A DNA stretch of 64,000 nucleotides from Cristatella mucedo (taxonomy: Eukaryota > Bryozoa > Phylactolaemata > Cristatellidae), in the NCBI GenBank assembly GCA_009760855.2, contig WPIO01000043.1:930001-994000 (forward strand), written 5' to 3'. Of the stretch, positions 26,450-38,410 are shown piece after piece. The notes under the pieces are model-generated. The model ran no database searches and was not told the origin of the DNA. It worked only from the letters and a program-made list of their open reading frames with translations. Numbering within the stretch: the first letter of the stretch is position 1; every line of letters begins with the position of its first letter. The position numbers and the translations under genes were made by a program.

Positions 26450-28150
26450 GTTCCTTACAGCTTCAATTTTGCAACGATGTCAATAAAACCCAATGGCATA
26501 CACCTCGATGAGACTCGATGCTGCGAAATCATTCCGTTGCGAAGCGAAGTGCCTGCTCCCAGTAAGAGGGTCATCGGGCTGGAATACGGCGTTAGTAAAG
26601 GCCCCATCCGAAAGATTTTGAAGAACCAATAGGAGATCCAAGAACTATCTTCCATGATGACTGAAGAGGCTAAGGAGACAACATTTCGAGCGTAAGTTGG
26701 ACGTTTTAGGGAACTTGAGGGCATGCTTGTTGTTTCGATTGACAGCACGTGCCGCACCAGCCTTTCTGTACCGCCATCCTTCGCTATAGCCAAAGTGAAA
26801 AGGATTTCTTCCAGTCTCAAAATTCCTGAATCAGATTATGAGGAATCTTGGCAATGGCTTAGTAGATTTAGCGTTTAAAGTGGATTGCAGAATACTCTCC
26901 TTCACGGAGCGGAAGCAGAAGTCAACAAGAAAGATCCAGAATTGTTGGTTGCTTTTGAAAACCTTTAAATAAGTATCGCTCAATATTACCCAACAAATGT
27001 CTACATAGGACAAAACTCTTTTTTTCGATTGCATCCAAGATATAGTGCTCTTATACCGGGCGAGGATATTTTGACAACGAGAGGCCAAGAGAAGGCGAAA
27101 GATCAAATTTCTCTGATTGTATGTACCAGCGAAACCTGAACTCACAAAATGCCCCGCCCTTTGATCGGAAAACCCGAAGAACCAGCTTTTATTTAAGACC
27201 GAACTGGGCCAGCTGCTTATTTCAATCAAGCGAATGTTGTGTGGATGTAGGCACTGGTTGTAAAGGGTTCAGTGAGATTTTTTCCAGAAGTGAGAAAAAG
27301 TACAAGACGTCGCGTTCTATTGCTGAAGGACAACACTCCAGGACATTTTGAAGCCTTCGAAAGCGGCAATATTTAAATTTGTTTCTTCCCTCAAATTTAA
27401 CAAGCTGGAAAGAGCCACCTTGTGATATGGGAATAATCGCAGCTCTGAAGAAGTGATACAAATATTTATATCTCAACGATGTTCTTGAATTTCACGAACT
27501 TGATGAAGAGACGAAAAGTCGAAAGAAAGATCGGGAACAATGGTTTTAACGAGGTGTATATAATGGGAACCCAGGGCACTTGCTCGATTCTGCAAGCAAT
27601 TTGAAAGAAATTTTGGATTCTGTTCACCAAGCTCGATGGAAAAATGCTTTTGTTAAAGCCAAACTAATAACTTTGGAGCCGTAACTATAGGTGGATAGCA
27701 CTGTTGAAGAAGTGGGCATCGAGCTTGCGAAGGCTTTCGAACCTTTGAATTTAAGTATTGCTTCATCAGAACTAGAAAGCTTCGTTCCGTTGATGATAAC
27801 AACGAAGAATACGTTGCAGTTGTGAAGGAAGATATTGACGAGCTTTTTAGAATCGATGAAGATTTTTGAAAGTGTGATGGATGGTGTCGACATTAATCCT
27901 CAATATGTCAATGCCGCTTTAAAAAGGGGAGTTGCATTTCTGGGGTTTGAATCCCTTTATAAGCAGGTTCTCAACATCGAGGATAATTTGCTCTGCTTTG
28001 AAGTTCAAATACAGGCTGATGAGACATTTGACGATCTTAAGAAATCGCTTGAATCATTTCAAAGCAAGATTTGGGCGGTCTCCCACAAAGCCAAACGCAA
28101 GAATCTTGAAATCCTTCGCCAACTGACGACTCTTGTCTTAATTAATAATT
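26450..28150 (+). pseudogene. Tigger/pogo-type DDE transposase remnant
   Basis: Pieces in several frames follow the order of a pogo/Tigger transposase. First a psq-like helix-turn-helix (APSKRVIGLEYGVSKGPIRK, 26560-26630). Then comes a central segment where the usual 'N-Y--DET-LF' motif reads NVYIGQNSFFRL, so the first catalytic aspartate is lost. Then LTTRGQEKAKDQISLIVC and PLIGKPEEPAFI, then LFLPSNLTSWKEPPCDMGII (the family's 'LPPNTTS--QPMDQGII' segment), and finally a charged C-terminus (27835-28152). Stops at many points show that it is dead. I saw no terminal inverted repeats. Confidence 0.65.
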
Positions 28151-28172
28151 AATTAATCCTTAATTAATTAAT
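28133..28172. repeat. TTAATTAA inverted-repeat cluster
   Basis: Several overlapping TTAATTAA palindromes lie just after the end of the transposase remnant. They could be the decayed element end or simple AT-rich DNA. Confidence 0.4.
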
Positions 28173-29860
28173 GACTTGAACTAATAAATCTTGAAAAAAA
28201 AATTTAGGAAAACATTTGCCTACTTAACTAGGATGCATATTTAAACGGGTGCCAGCTTAAGCTGGAGGCTACTGTAATTTTAGGGCACTCAGGCTCGAAA
28301 AGTGCAACACGTCCACCTAACTGTTATGACCACTTTATCTTATGAATGTGGATAGCGATGGACATGCACTAAGTGATATAGGAGGGCGTCGGGGGAAGTA
28401 GCAACAGTATACCAATCGCTTTTCAGTGAAACTTTGGTAAGCTACATCGGGTAGATTGTAACAGCCACTAAATCGCTGTGGTTCATGATTTACAGCTAAT
28501 AGGTAAATAAATATCTGTGCTCGTGGCTTTACGTTGAAGTAAAACTCATATGTACACAGTACTTCTATGACCTATACAAATCACTTCTTCATTGCACCTA
28601 CTTAGTCATTGCTGTATTACACAGTTAAAGACGGATATCAAGTAAATTGGAATGCAATCTGGGACTGTCGTATATACTGCTTTGACTTAAACCATAGGAC
28701 TTGGTTGTGATAAAGTCCAAGTGTCTTTTTTATTACGGCACTTTGCTACTGTCTGCATAGTATTAGCACTGGCTGTAAACAACAGAATTTGTTGCTTCTA
28801 TATCCGGATCATAAACTTCAGCGAACATAACAAAGCTACAGTTATATTGCACTCTCAGATAAGTATACCTCTTTCTTATGGAAATATATTCACTGCTAAA
28901 GGAGTATGACTTGAGTACAACGAGCGATTAGTACCATGTGGTGCCTGCCTTGGGAGTAGTTTTTATTGGCGTACTGAGGTAAAGCAACATAACGGGAACT
29001 AAATGAGTCGATATGATGTCTGCTGAAAATGAGATTTCTTCATTGCAGGGATAAAAAGCTATGGTGCCGTCTTAAAAGTGAGAAAGAGAGAGATAGAAGA
29101 GAGAAGGAGATAGAGGAAGATCTGCAGTTCATTTGAGGCAAAAGCCAGTTATGTTAACAGAAGAAAAGATGCAGAGCTAGCACACCTAAAAGTAAATTGA
29201 TTTAATAATGCACGGCCAAAGCTCTAGTGAGGCGGTCTCACAGGCTTCAATGCGATTACTTTAAAAGTTCACTTTGAAGGGGTCACTGGGGAGATTAGTG
29301 AGAATTTCTTTAATCTGGCTGTTGTGCTATGTATGACAATTAACTTGCTGAAGTGTATAGCCAGGTGCTAGTTATCAAACGACAGAGTTGGGTTGCTTCC
29401 GAGGTATTTACTGGCACTCATTGGTGATCGTGGCCACTATTTTGAGGCAGACCGATGAAGCCTAGACGTGAAGCTGTGCCAGCTCGCTGTTGCTGCCTTT
29501 AGCTTAAATGTGATACAGTCACCTTCTAGTAGATGAACATAGGTCGACCTCAGTCGGTTACGATTAAGCTACGTTTAGCAAGCGAAGAAGTTACTGAATC
29601 GGTCTGTCGTAAAATCAAATGCATTGTGGACACCAGACAACGTGCACCATGATTATCTCACTGCCTAACTGAGATAACGGCAGACAGTACTGAATTTTGT
29701 GATGCAGTTATAGGACGAAGCTTCCTAGAAGAAAGTCACCGTTGCTCATGCAATGATGCAGGAAAACCTGCCTCTCTATATATTGTGTGCATTAATTTCG
29801 TTTCACCGTGAAATAGTTAGGGAATCTTTTAAATTCAAAGTACTAGCTGATTGAGCAGCA
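28173..29860. other. No gene recognised
   Basis: AT-rich non-coding sequence with a short GA-rich stretch near 29083-29120. A 62-codon frame at 28721 (+) with a hydrophobic start is not supported by anything else. Confidence 0.4.
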
Positions 29861-29869
29861 TCTTTTGTT

Positions 29870-30030
29870 TAGCGACTGAAGAGGCTTTAGTGCTATCGCC
29901 GCCGCTTGCAGCTGCAATAAAGGATCACACACCCTAGAATTTGAACCCACGACCTCGTGACCGAGGTCGTAAAAAGCAACTACCTGACGTAGAGTGCTTT
30001 CACGGCTCACCGTCTTTTAAGAAAGCACCA
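29870..30030 (-). mobile_element. tRNA-derived SINE, type 2
   Basis: On the - strand, a B-box-like GTGGGTTCAAATTC follows a tRNA-like head (GACCTCGGTCACGAGGTCG). The tail contains the conserved GGCGGCGATAG / AGCCTCTTCAGTCGCTA block seen at 31995, 38235 and 40100. Confidence 0.6.
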
Positions 30031-30169
30031 CAGCTAAGGAGAATTGGCACATCACGTTTGTAAAAACAATTGCCCAACGGTAAGCATTTGAGGAGAAATC
30101 CAACAGCAAAAATGTGTAAGCACGTCAGTAATAATGTTAGGTATCATGAACGTGTCAACACACGTTCCT

Positions 30170-30245
30170 GTCTAGTTAAAACTTCTGTGGAAGATGCCGA
30201 TAAAACCAGTACTACCGTTGCCAGAAGAAAGACTGAGTGGGTTTG
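30170..30245 (+). repeat. Short block matching 33733-33800 in inverse
   Basis: The + strand encodes VEDADKTSTTVARRKTEWV. The - strand at 33733-33800 encodes LEDVGKTSTSIARRKNQQV. The match keeps reading frame, which suggests a shared coding origin in an unidentified gene or element. Confidence 0.45.
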
Positions 30246-31150
30246 TGTCCGTCGACAAAGCCGTGCATGTTACATGTAGCATATGGACAAGTGGATGCTT
30301 CCATTCCAGCCTCAGTTTTGGTAGATTCTTAAGCCAGAGATATGCTATACTAATTAGGAGATAATTCACTTACTTTGCAAGTAGTAACTGATCTGTCAGT
30401 TTCCTCGCGGCTTACAGCCGTTTATTGTGCGCTTTCGGTAGCCAATCAACTTCGCCTCTGTACTCCACCATCGAAAGTTTCCAACCCACAAATTCAAAGC
30501 TCTATGTAAAGATGAGTAGTACTTAAAAGTAATACTATAACTTCACGTTTATATGTACCTGTAGGATGTAACTCAAAAACCGCAGTAGTCTTATGTCCAT
30601 CATAATCTAGCTTATATACCTTGCCAAAGTTTCACAGTGCAGCAGCTGGTATTCTGTAGCTACTTACCGCTATGCCCTTGTAGCCTGAATAGTGCACGCC
30701 CATCGTGATCTGCATTCATTGGATGGAATGCTAAGTAAAATAATACTTCAAATTGAAACTTGAATTGAAATTTCATAGATACATAGTAATGGTAGCTCCT
30801 TGAGCACTGACGTGGTGCTAATTCAGGCCAATAACAACAAATGTGTGTGGCATTACGTAAGCCCTGCATTGTACCACACTATTTTCGCCGGACCAGATGT
30901 TTCTCATCGATAAAATTAGGTTAAACTCGCGATATTATATAATTATAAAACTATTTGGAAATATATCCCCATTCTTTCTACTACAAAGATTGTGCTGCGG
31001 CAGGAAAGAACTAAAAGATTACTCGTGAATAGGTAGAGCCCTACTGTGCTGGGTCAGTAGTTACCAATTCCCGCCTTTCAGAGCAAAGTTGTAAGTGTCC
31101 ATGATTTTCCAAGATTTAGGCTAGCTTTTATTAATTTGTTTGTGCGCTTG
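30246..31150. other. No gene recognised
   Basis: AT-rich sequence without a supportable ORF or repeat relationship. Confidence 0.35.
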
Positions 31151-31800
31151 GCATTTTCTAAACGTAGCGGGTCGATCAATTTGTTTTAGGTGTTCCAATA
31201 AGATGTTCGAGCTAAATTTGATCAGACATCATCGTACGAATTGGTCCGGTGCCTCGTCGTCCCTAACTTCGGAGAAGTATTTTAATGCTTTTAGGCAAAG
31301 TGACTATGAAATTGTCAAAGGTGACAGTCAAGACAGTCTAGCTGTCTTGCAGACGCTTGACTGCAGAAGAACTAACAGCGAAATGTTTCTTCCAAACTGA
31401 CAGAGGTATCACTAAGGTTAAGCGAGTGAACTCTCAGCTCAACCTTCTATGAGAGAACGCGAATTGACATATGGAGGCACTGTTAAGGAGGAGTGACACG
31501 GTGAAGGTTAAAGGAGAGAAACATGACTTAAAGAAGCCACTTAAAGAAGGAGAATGCAAAACTGTTATTAGAAGCCCTAACGGGCGATATCGGAATGGCT
31601 AAATGCTAGCTGACGCTGCACTAGAAAAAGTTTCTCATGAAAACTGGTATAATCAAGTAACATTTGCAACGCTGAACTATCAAGGTCTGAAAACGAGTGA
31701 TGTAAGCTCAGCAAAATGCCGAGCTACAGAGTGGTGGATTCCGGAGAGGCGATCTCACACAAGGAACGTGACGCCTATATGATCCTATGAATTAATCTTA
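31150..31800 (+). pseudogene. Degenerate copy 1 of unknown WW/DGNV family
   Basis: Shares with 50110-50560 a coding-like stretch ending in a cysteine-containing segment (QTLDCRRTNSEMFLP here, SLDCRYSTSEILPRSF there). About 450 bases later both share a TEWWI segment. The frame is broken. No known domain recognised. Confidence 0.35.
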
Positions 31801-31994
31801 TTGGCAGTAAAATAATGAAAACAATACCATACAGCATTTTTTTACAGAGATTTATTTTGAACGATTACTTAAGCTTGCAATATTGGTAGTTGTTTATCAA
31901 TGCAGGGATGCTTGGCCGATATTGATTGTCTGGACGCTACACCGATAGAGTATCTTAGCAACAATTTAGCCGACTAGCCTCTATTGTCTAACAT

Positions 31995-32175
31995 GACTCA
32001 TAGAGCTGTGATGGCACACTAGGTAAGGCGTTCGTCTTTCCCGATATCGGGACCGGGGTCGTGGGTTCGAATTCTGCGGTGGGAGATCCTTTATCGCCCC
32101 TGAAAGCCGTGGTGATTGCCGAAAAGGCTCTTCAGCCGTTATACAAAAAAGAGGCTGTTAAACCCAGCGCAGTAT
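31995..32175 (+). mobile_element. tRNA-derived SINE, type 2
   Basis: The tRNA-like head has an A-box-like GATGGCACACTAGGTAAGGC and a B-box GTGGGTTCGAATTC. The conserved body is GGTGATTGCCGAAAAGGCTC and the end is CAAAAAAGAGGCTGTTAAA. It matches 40100-40275 closely. Confidence 0.75.
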
Positions 32176-32414
32176 TTATTATAATTTTATAGAATGAATT
32201 CGTAGACACTGCAAAATTAGCCATAACAAAGTCTATCCACTTTTAATACAGGGCAAACGTTTTTATCTCAGAAAACTTGCTTGTTTTTATACCTCTGGTG
32301 ATTACGCGCAATGAGCCGATGAACAGCAGCACTCACCTCGTCCTTAAATTTAATGTCAATAGATTCGTTTGCTGCCAGCCCGACCCAGCTTAAGTAGGAG
32401 AATTTGTCACTTGC

Positions 32415-32660
32415 TTCATTTAGTGCGTCTCATTGATTCATCCTTTATGTGCTGATGCTAGCTTACACTATTGCATGCTGCCACTAATCATATTTGCACG
32501 CTGACCTTATGCATGTTACCCTAAGCATATTATTCTTGTTGTTTATTGAGTATGCTACCACTAACTATTCCACCGTGCTTCCTTTTTACCAATTTTAAAG
32601 TGCCTAGAAAGGGATTGAGCTCTCTGATGGTGCTTTACGAAATTTATTATTATTGTTATT
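32415..32660 (+). mobile_element. LINE family A 3' end
   Basis: 3' untranslated repeats (TTGCATGCTGCCACTAATCA), the stem-loop region (GTGCCTAGAAAGGGATTGAG) and a TTATTATTGTTATTAT tail. Confidence 0.75.
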
Positions 32661-33065
32661 ATGAATATATTACATCTATAGTCTTAGTACTCTGTCCGCA
32701 CAACTTACAATTTACTGCAGTTGTGGAACTCTAAATTGCTGTATTATTCGGTCTGGAGCACTGCTAAGTAATCTCTCTAAGGCAGCATGCTCGTCTTCAT
32801 TGTGGTAGTCGATTGTATAATAAAATATCTTTGATGGCACAATTCCTTTAATCATGTTTTTTTGAAGTATATAGTCTTCGGTAATTATTTCTTTATATTT
32901 TATGAAGACTTGATAGTATTATTTAGCTATCAATTTTAATAATAATATTCGTTACCACAGTGGAACATTAGAAGGTCAAAGCAAGTGCATGAAGTTTTAT
33001 GCTCAAGCAACACAAAGGATCTCGAAATCCAGTAGATGACAGATAGGGATCCATTAAAACTCAAA

Positions 33066-33250
<185 letters not shown>

Positions 33251-33732
33251 TGCAGTTATGCTAGATTTCTTCATTTATGCAACCTTTTCCTTGCTTTGGC
33301 GTGTTCTCAATTCATACCTGCATACGCTCAACCTTCATTATGCAAAACTGGTCCACGTTCTTTTGGATGTCCTTCGAATACAAGAAATAAAATAAGTGCC
33401 AGACTTTGGCACTGTTGTCAAAACCCGCGTGTTATAAAGTTAGCTGCAATTTGTGTTGTACCCGAGGAGAATTCATGTTAATGGCGGCCCTTTACTTATG
33501 CCGATAGGCACTGGTAGCTAAAATTGAGCTATTTACCTGCAGGGCTAAACCAAGATCAGAACACTATACGATATGCCTAAAGAGGAAATTGAAAGTTCAG
33601 ACACAGCTGCAAAGTAATGGAGTTAGCTCTCAGTTATTATGGCGAATCTGCAGCCACGAGAATCTACCAAAAGTGGGCTGGTTCTTAGGTCTCTGCTTGT
33701 TCAGGACTTTTTGTAACACTTGCGCCTTCCTC

Positions 33733-33800
33733 GACGGATCTAAACCTGCTGGTTCTTTCTTCTGGCAATGGAAGTGCTGGTTTTACCTACATCTTCCAGT
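33733..33800 (-). repeat. Inverse partner of 30170-30245
   Basis: Encodes KTSTSIARRKN on the - strand, adjacent to the 5' edge of a family A LINE. See 30170. Confidence 0.4.
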
Positions 33801-33854
33801 GACGGTTGAACCAGAGGATAGTATGTAATCACTTGCTCATTATGCATATCTAAC

Positions 33855-34640
33855 ATTGCTAAAATTCGGGCTTGTTTAGATAAGGATACCACGTCCAAGT
33901 TGGTCCCTGCATTCGTGACATCCCGTCTCGACTTCTGCAACTCGCTGCTTACTGGCCTACCAGCATGTACGATCAGGCGATTGCAGCCGGTGCAAAACTC
34001 TGCAGCTAGGCTTGTCTGTCGTGAGTGTCGCAGTTGCCACATTACTCCACTTCTCACCGACCTGCACTGGCTACCAGTCAAGCAACGGATTGACTTCAAG
34101 GTTTTGTAGCTCACTTTTAGGTCACTTCATTCTTTGGCTCCAGCCTATCTCTCAGATATACTCCCCCATCAGGCCAAGCATCGTACCACTTGCTTTTCGG
34201 AATCCAACAGTCTAAAAATACCTCGTACAAATCTCAAATCCTTTGGAGACCGTGCATATAGTTCGTATGCTCCCAAAGCCTGGAACTCCCTCCCGACCTG
34301 CGTCAGAACATCCCCTGACCTGACCACATCTAAAAAGAATTTAAAAACACGCCTATTTAGGACAGCATTTAGTGGTTTCCTGTGATTCGTCCTTCATGTG
34401 CGTATGGGTGCTGACACTGTGCATGCTGACACTAGCCACATTTGCATGCTGACCCTGTGCATGTCACCCCTAACCATATTATTCATTTTGTTTGTTTTTT
34501 CAAGCATGATTTTACTTACCATTCAATTGCATTTCTTTTTGCAGTAAATGTAAAGCGCCTAGCGAGAGAGAGAGAGATTAAGTTCTGTGAGGGCGCTTTA
34601 TCAAGTGTATCATTATTATCATTATTATATCGTTACTATA
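33855..34640 (+). mobile_element. LINE family A 3' portion
   Basis: Encodes the family A C-terminus with one stop (TSRLDFCNSLLTGLPACTIR, TDLHWLPVKQRIDFKV, then PAYLSDILPHQAK to FRTAFSGFL). The 3' untranslated region, the stem-loop (AAAGCGCCTAGCGAGAGAGA) and a (CATTATTAT) tail follow. One of the better-preserved 3' ends. Confidence 0.85.
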
Positions 34641-35028
34641 GACGTGCTTCTACACATTAGCTGCTTGGTCTCTCATATAATCTTTAGAATATTTTCCATA
34701 GAGTGATGTTCTTACAAACGTGTGCCGCTTTCATTTAAACGTAGTCGATCTTGACAGAAACCTGAAGCGATCTTCGTCGACAAGCGAGAGAATAAGTTCT
34801 CTTCGGTTGCAAAGCGTGAGAAAAATTTACGCTATTAAAGTATAGAGTTTCCACCGCATGAAAGTTATTCCTCTCCATTATCTATTCGGTCATTTATCCG
34901 TCCTTTAGATAAAAAATCTTCAATAATATATAAACGTGACCTTATACGGACGAAAACTTACTAGATGAGCCGCATAACATGAGTACTACGTTGGGTCACT
35001 GTAACGGAGCTGCTAATGCACTCACAAA

Positions 35029-35128
35029 ATGGCGGCGACTGAGAGACTAGCTGAGTGTGCAGGGGCTCCACAAGATGGTGGGTCACTTAACTCGCGCTCG
35101 AAATCTTTTTACTGGCAGTTTCGCTTAG
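35029..35128 (+). CDS. Possible orphan first exon
   Basis: An ATG in a good start context (CACAAAATGGCGGCG) opens a 33-codon frame (MAATERLAECAGAPQD to FYWQFR) that ends at CTTAG|GTACAT, a usable donor in phase 1. AAATGGCGGC resembles motifs around animal transcription starts. No downstream exon could be paired, so this may be chance. Confidence 0.18.
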
Positions 35129-35139
35129 GTACATAAACG

Positions 35140-36930
35140 TTGTTGCGTTTTACTTTACTAATGCGCTAACTATGCCTGGATAGACGCCCCCGCCGAATGT
35201 GATTTATTCTGGGTATTCGAGCTGAATGAGCAGCTCAAGTGCAGATACCGGAAGAAAAAATAGCACTTGACGCTGAATGCCAGATAAATATGGTCGCAAG
35301 TGCTTCCCTTACATTACGTAATAACGAGCAGCATTGCTAAGCCGCTCTAAACGTGTGAGCACCGTGCATTACACTCACATCGAGTCAAAACATGAGATGA
35401 AATAACGTTTTGGCATTTACATACTTTCTTTGTAGGTAAGCACTATGAAGCTACGATTGATATACAAGTATTTCACCGATCGAGTTTAATTCGGTGCCAT
35501 GCAGTCGGCAAGGTATTTGCCGCAAATAAATCATGTTCACGCCTGTCGCTTTTAAAACTATCAGCGTTGAGATTCTGCTTAGCTGGTTAGAGTTGCTTAC
35601 TCTGGCATAAAACCTGTCGCTTAATGTTTCTTCGGAGAACTAACCCACTTTTTAACAGTACTTACATCATGCATTAGAAGCCGTCTGCATTAAATTCCTT
35701 GTATACGTAGTAAGTTCAATTCCTTCACGGATAGCCCTACTAGCACTGCAGAACTCATTGGCTTGCTGAGCTCAAGATGTCGGCCGCATCATTTAATGTT
35801 ACTGATGGGACTAGTTGTAGCTATCCACCTTATAGTGGTTGTGACAGAAGTTTCATCCATGCTAAATTGTTTAGTGTTTGCAAATTTACCGAGCGTCGTT
35901 CTGTGCAGCTTTAACATTCGGCCCTGTATAAATGCATTTGACTAAATACTCTTAAGCATGCCAGTTAGAAATAATATCAGGCAAGGAAATGAGTGCATAG
36001 CTGCATTATTGGTTTATTCATAATAGTGCCTATGTTTAAATGCCTCTATAAGCTTGCTATGTCCCTTTCAAGGCACTTTAAAACGAAGAAAATGACCAAT
36101 TTCCAATTTCTTTTCAGGGTCAGAAGTGAACTCTTCTCAATGTGTCCTTGTTTACATAAGTGTATAAAAGCCCAATCTTGAAAGGGATTAGGCTAAAATA
36201 GAGCATTCGTTGTTTATGAATCAGCCTAATGTTTCTTGGTCTAAATCCTAATAATCAAAATGCAATTGTTGACGCCGGTACTTTCGCACTCAAGTTTAAT
36301 AAGATTTAAATCATTTTGATGGTGAAGCTGTGCAAAAATAATTCGATGACGTTTTACAAAGACTTTTTCGGGATTTAATTCTTATAATTATAATGATTTA
36401 TTTGACAATTCAACTTTTCATGCACATGCAAAACTTACGATAGTGACGATACAGATGCGTATTGTTGCATCCCGAACTTTTCAAGGCCAGCTTATAATCC
36501 AAATTGTACGCTGCTTGGTTGAAAATTGGCCATTCGATAGATTTGCATGTGAAAAAGTACGTGTTCAGCAAGCAGATGCAGAATTGCCAGTATTAAGCTA
36601 AGCTGGCTGGCAGGTCATTTCTCGATGTCGAAGACCGGTAAAAATTGACATCCGGGGCCTAAACTGTTGATTTATCTTTCTTGAGGAGCTCAGAATTTAA
36701 GTGATCAAGCAGTAGCAGACATGCACTCGACAAACCATCTTTGATTGCTAGCAGCGATGATTAGCTACTCATAAGCTCCCACACCAGCACAATAGCCTGT
36801 GCCTTTGCCTCCTTGCTGATTGCCCTGCTTCTTTCCGAGGCCCCTTTTCAATGTACACTTTCTTTTAGCCTCGGCATTGCTGACGCTCAACTCGTCATAG
36901 TTGATCATGTTTTCAGGAATTGCATTTCAG
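35140..36930. other. No gene recognised
   Basis: Non-coding, moderately AT-rich. A 60-codon frame at 35763 (+) is hydrophobic but has no support. Confidence 0.4.
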
Positions 36931-36937
36931 TAAATCA

Positions 36938-37295
36938 GCTGTTCCATTCCTCCGCTTAAAGACCGTTGGCGACAGAAGCTTTAGCTCTGCAGGTCCTAGA
37001 CTGTGGAACTCGCTTCCACAATTCTTACTAAACGACAACTACTCCCATACTGCCAACTATGGCTCATACTTTTCAGCGGTCCTGACCTGCTACTTCTATG
37101 CAACTCACTACCTCAACTGCTCTCCTGACTCTGCTATGCTTCCCAATTTCTCTTTGTTGCGTGAGACGAAGTCTGTTGGCTACCGAATGCGTACCGAAAG
37201 CCGCTTAGGCTGTGAGTTCGCTCTACAAAACTCTCCTGCGTAACACCCACATGGTCTTTATGACTTTTTGGAGTTACAGACAGAGATACATATAA
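36938..37295 (+). mobile_element. LINE family B 3' end
   Basis: 5'-truncated at VPFLRLKTVGDRSFSS. It encodes the end of the family B frame (LFALQNSPA-like) and the 3' untranslated region up to CAGAGATACATA. Very similar to 48865-49215. Confidence 0.85.
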
Positions 37296-37299
37296 GTTC

Positions 37300-38230
37300 C
37301 AAGGCACATAATTTATTATACGGTACAATTAGAAGACAAGCAGCAAAGCTTGAAATAGGCCACAGCTCTGTTGGAGCTCGTCCATTTGCACCACAAAGGA
37401 TCTCCGTCAGGGCAGTGATTGTGATCTTGATAACGATCATTCGAGAAGGTATGATGGTATACTTTCCACACAGCTGTTCTCATGCCTTCTAGATTTTTTT
37501 ATATATTTTGCCTGACTATTATTGCATATAACTGCTGCAACTTCTTCAGAAGACCTTCGCTAGCTCACACTGCTCGAGAATTTATTTTTGTCTGCTACCT
37601 CAATCAATTGCGTATCCAGCTTTTTGTCAGCATGCCCTATACATTCGAGATTGTGTGCAACAAATTGGTACTCCCACACATTTACGTTACGTACGTAAGG
37701 AAAAATTTTGAATCACCAGTACTCGAGTCGTAGGTGATCTCTTGTATATACCAACTGCCCTTTAGCCTCCTTGCCACCACTATATCCAGAGTAATTGGAT
37801 AGCTTCTACACAATTACTCAGCTTGCATTCTGGGGCGTGTTTATAAAAAAAAACATTACATAGATGGTCGTGCAGTTTTGAAGTAGACGTTTAACGTACG
37901 TGTCTCAGATATTTTCAGAAAAAAATGTGTGATATATATATGTCACGGTCCTCGCAAAATTCCTATTAGCTGAATGACAGCACAGTATCGAAACTTGTGG
38001 TTCATCCCAGTTTAGGCCTGTATTGAAGTATTTATCTTAATTTCTAAATTGACGCAGCAACTAATTCCATAACTTCCTCAAAACAGGTTTACTCATAATG
38101 GGTTTTTATCACATCGACTATAAAATTGTAAGATCGGCATCAGGCCATAGCTGGCGATAAAGCACTTCCAATCACTCCACGAAGGTAGCGGACAAAGAAG
38201 CCAATGTGTGAGAAGGTACCATACTCTATA
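37300..38230. other. No gene recognised
   Basis: Short open frames only. ATATATATG occurs near 37930-37942. Confidence 0.35.
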
Positions 38231-38234
38231 ACTC

Positions 38235-38410
38235 ACTCTCGAGGGCCGCAACATCCCAAGAGGTGAGGTTCTAGTTCTTTTTGACCGAGGTCATGGGTTC
38301 GAATCCTGCAGTAGGTGATTCTTTATTTCGATCATCGAGCCATGGTGAAAGACACAAAGACTGTGCGGCGGCTAAACAAATCAGGCTGATAAATCAGCTC
38401 AACATTGCTA
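38235..38410 (+). mobile_element. tRNA-derived SINE, type 2, diverged
   Basis: B-box-like CATGGGTTCGAATCCTG and the tail block GGTGAAAGACACAAAGAC...GCGGCTAAACAAATCAGG, a diverged match to 40100-40275. Confidence 0.55.

Noticed and set aside
31995-32175. Functional tRNA gene
   Set aside because: A- and B-box-like motifs are present, but the cloverleaf is poor and the same body recurs at 40.1, 38.2 and 29.9 kb, so it is a SINE.
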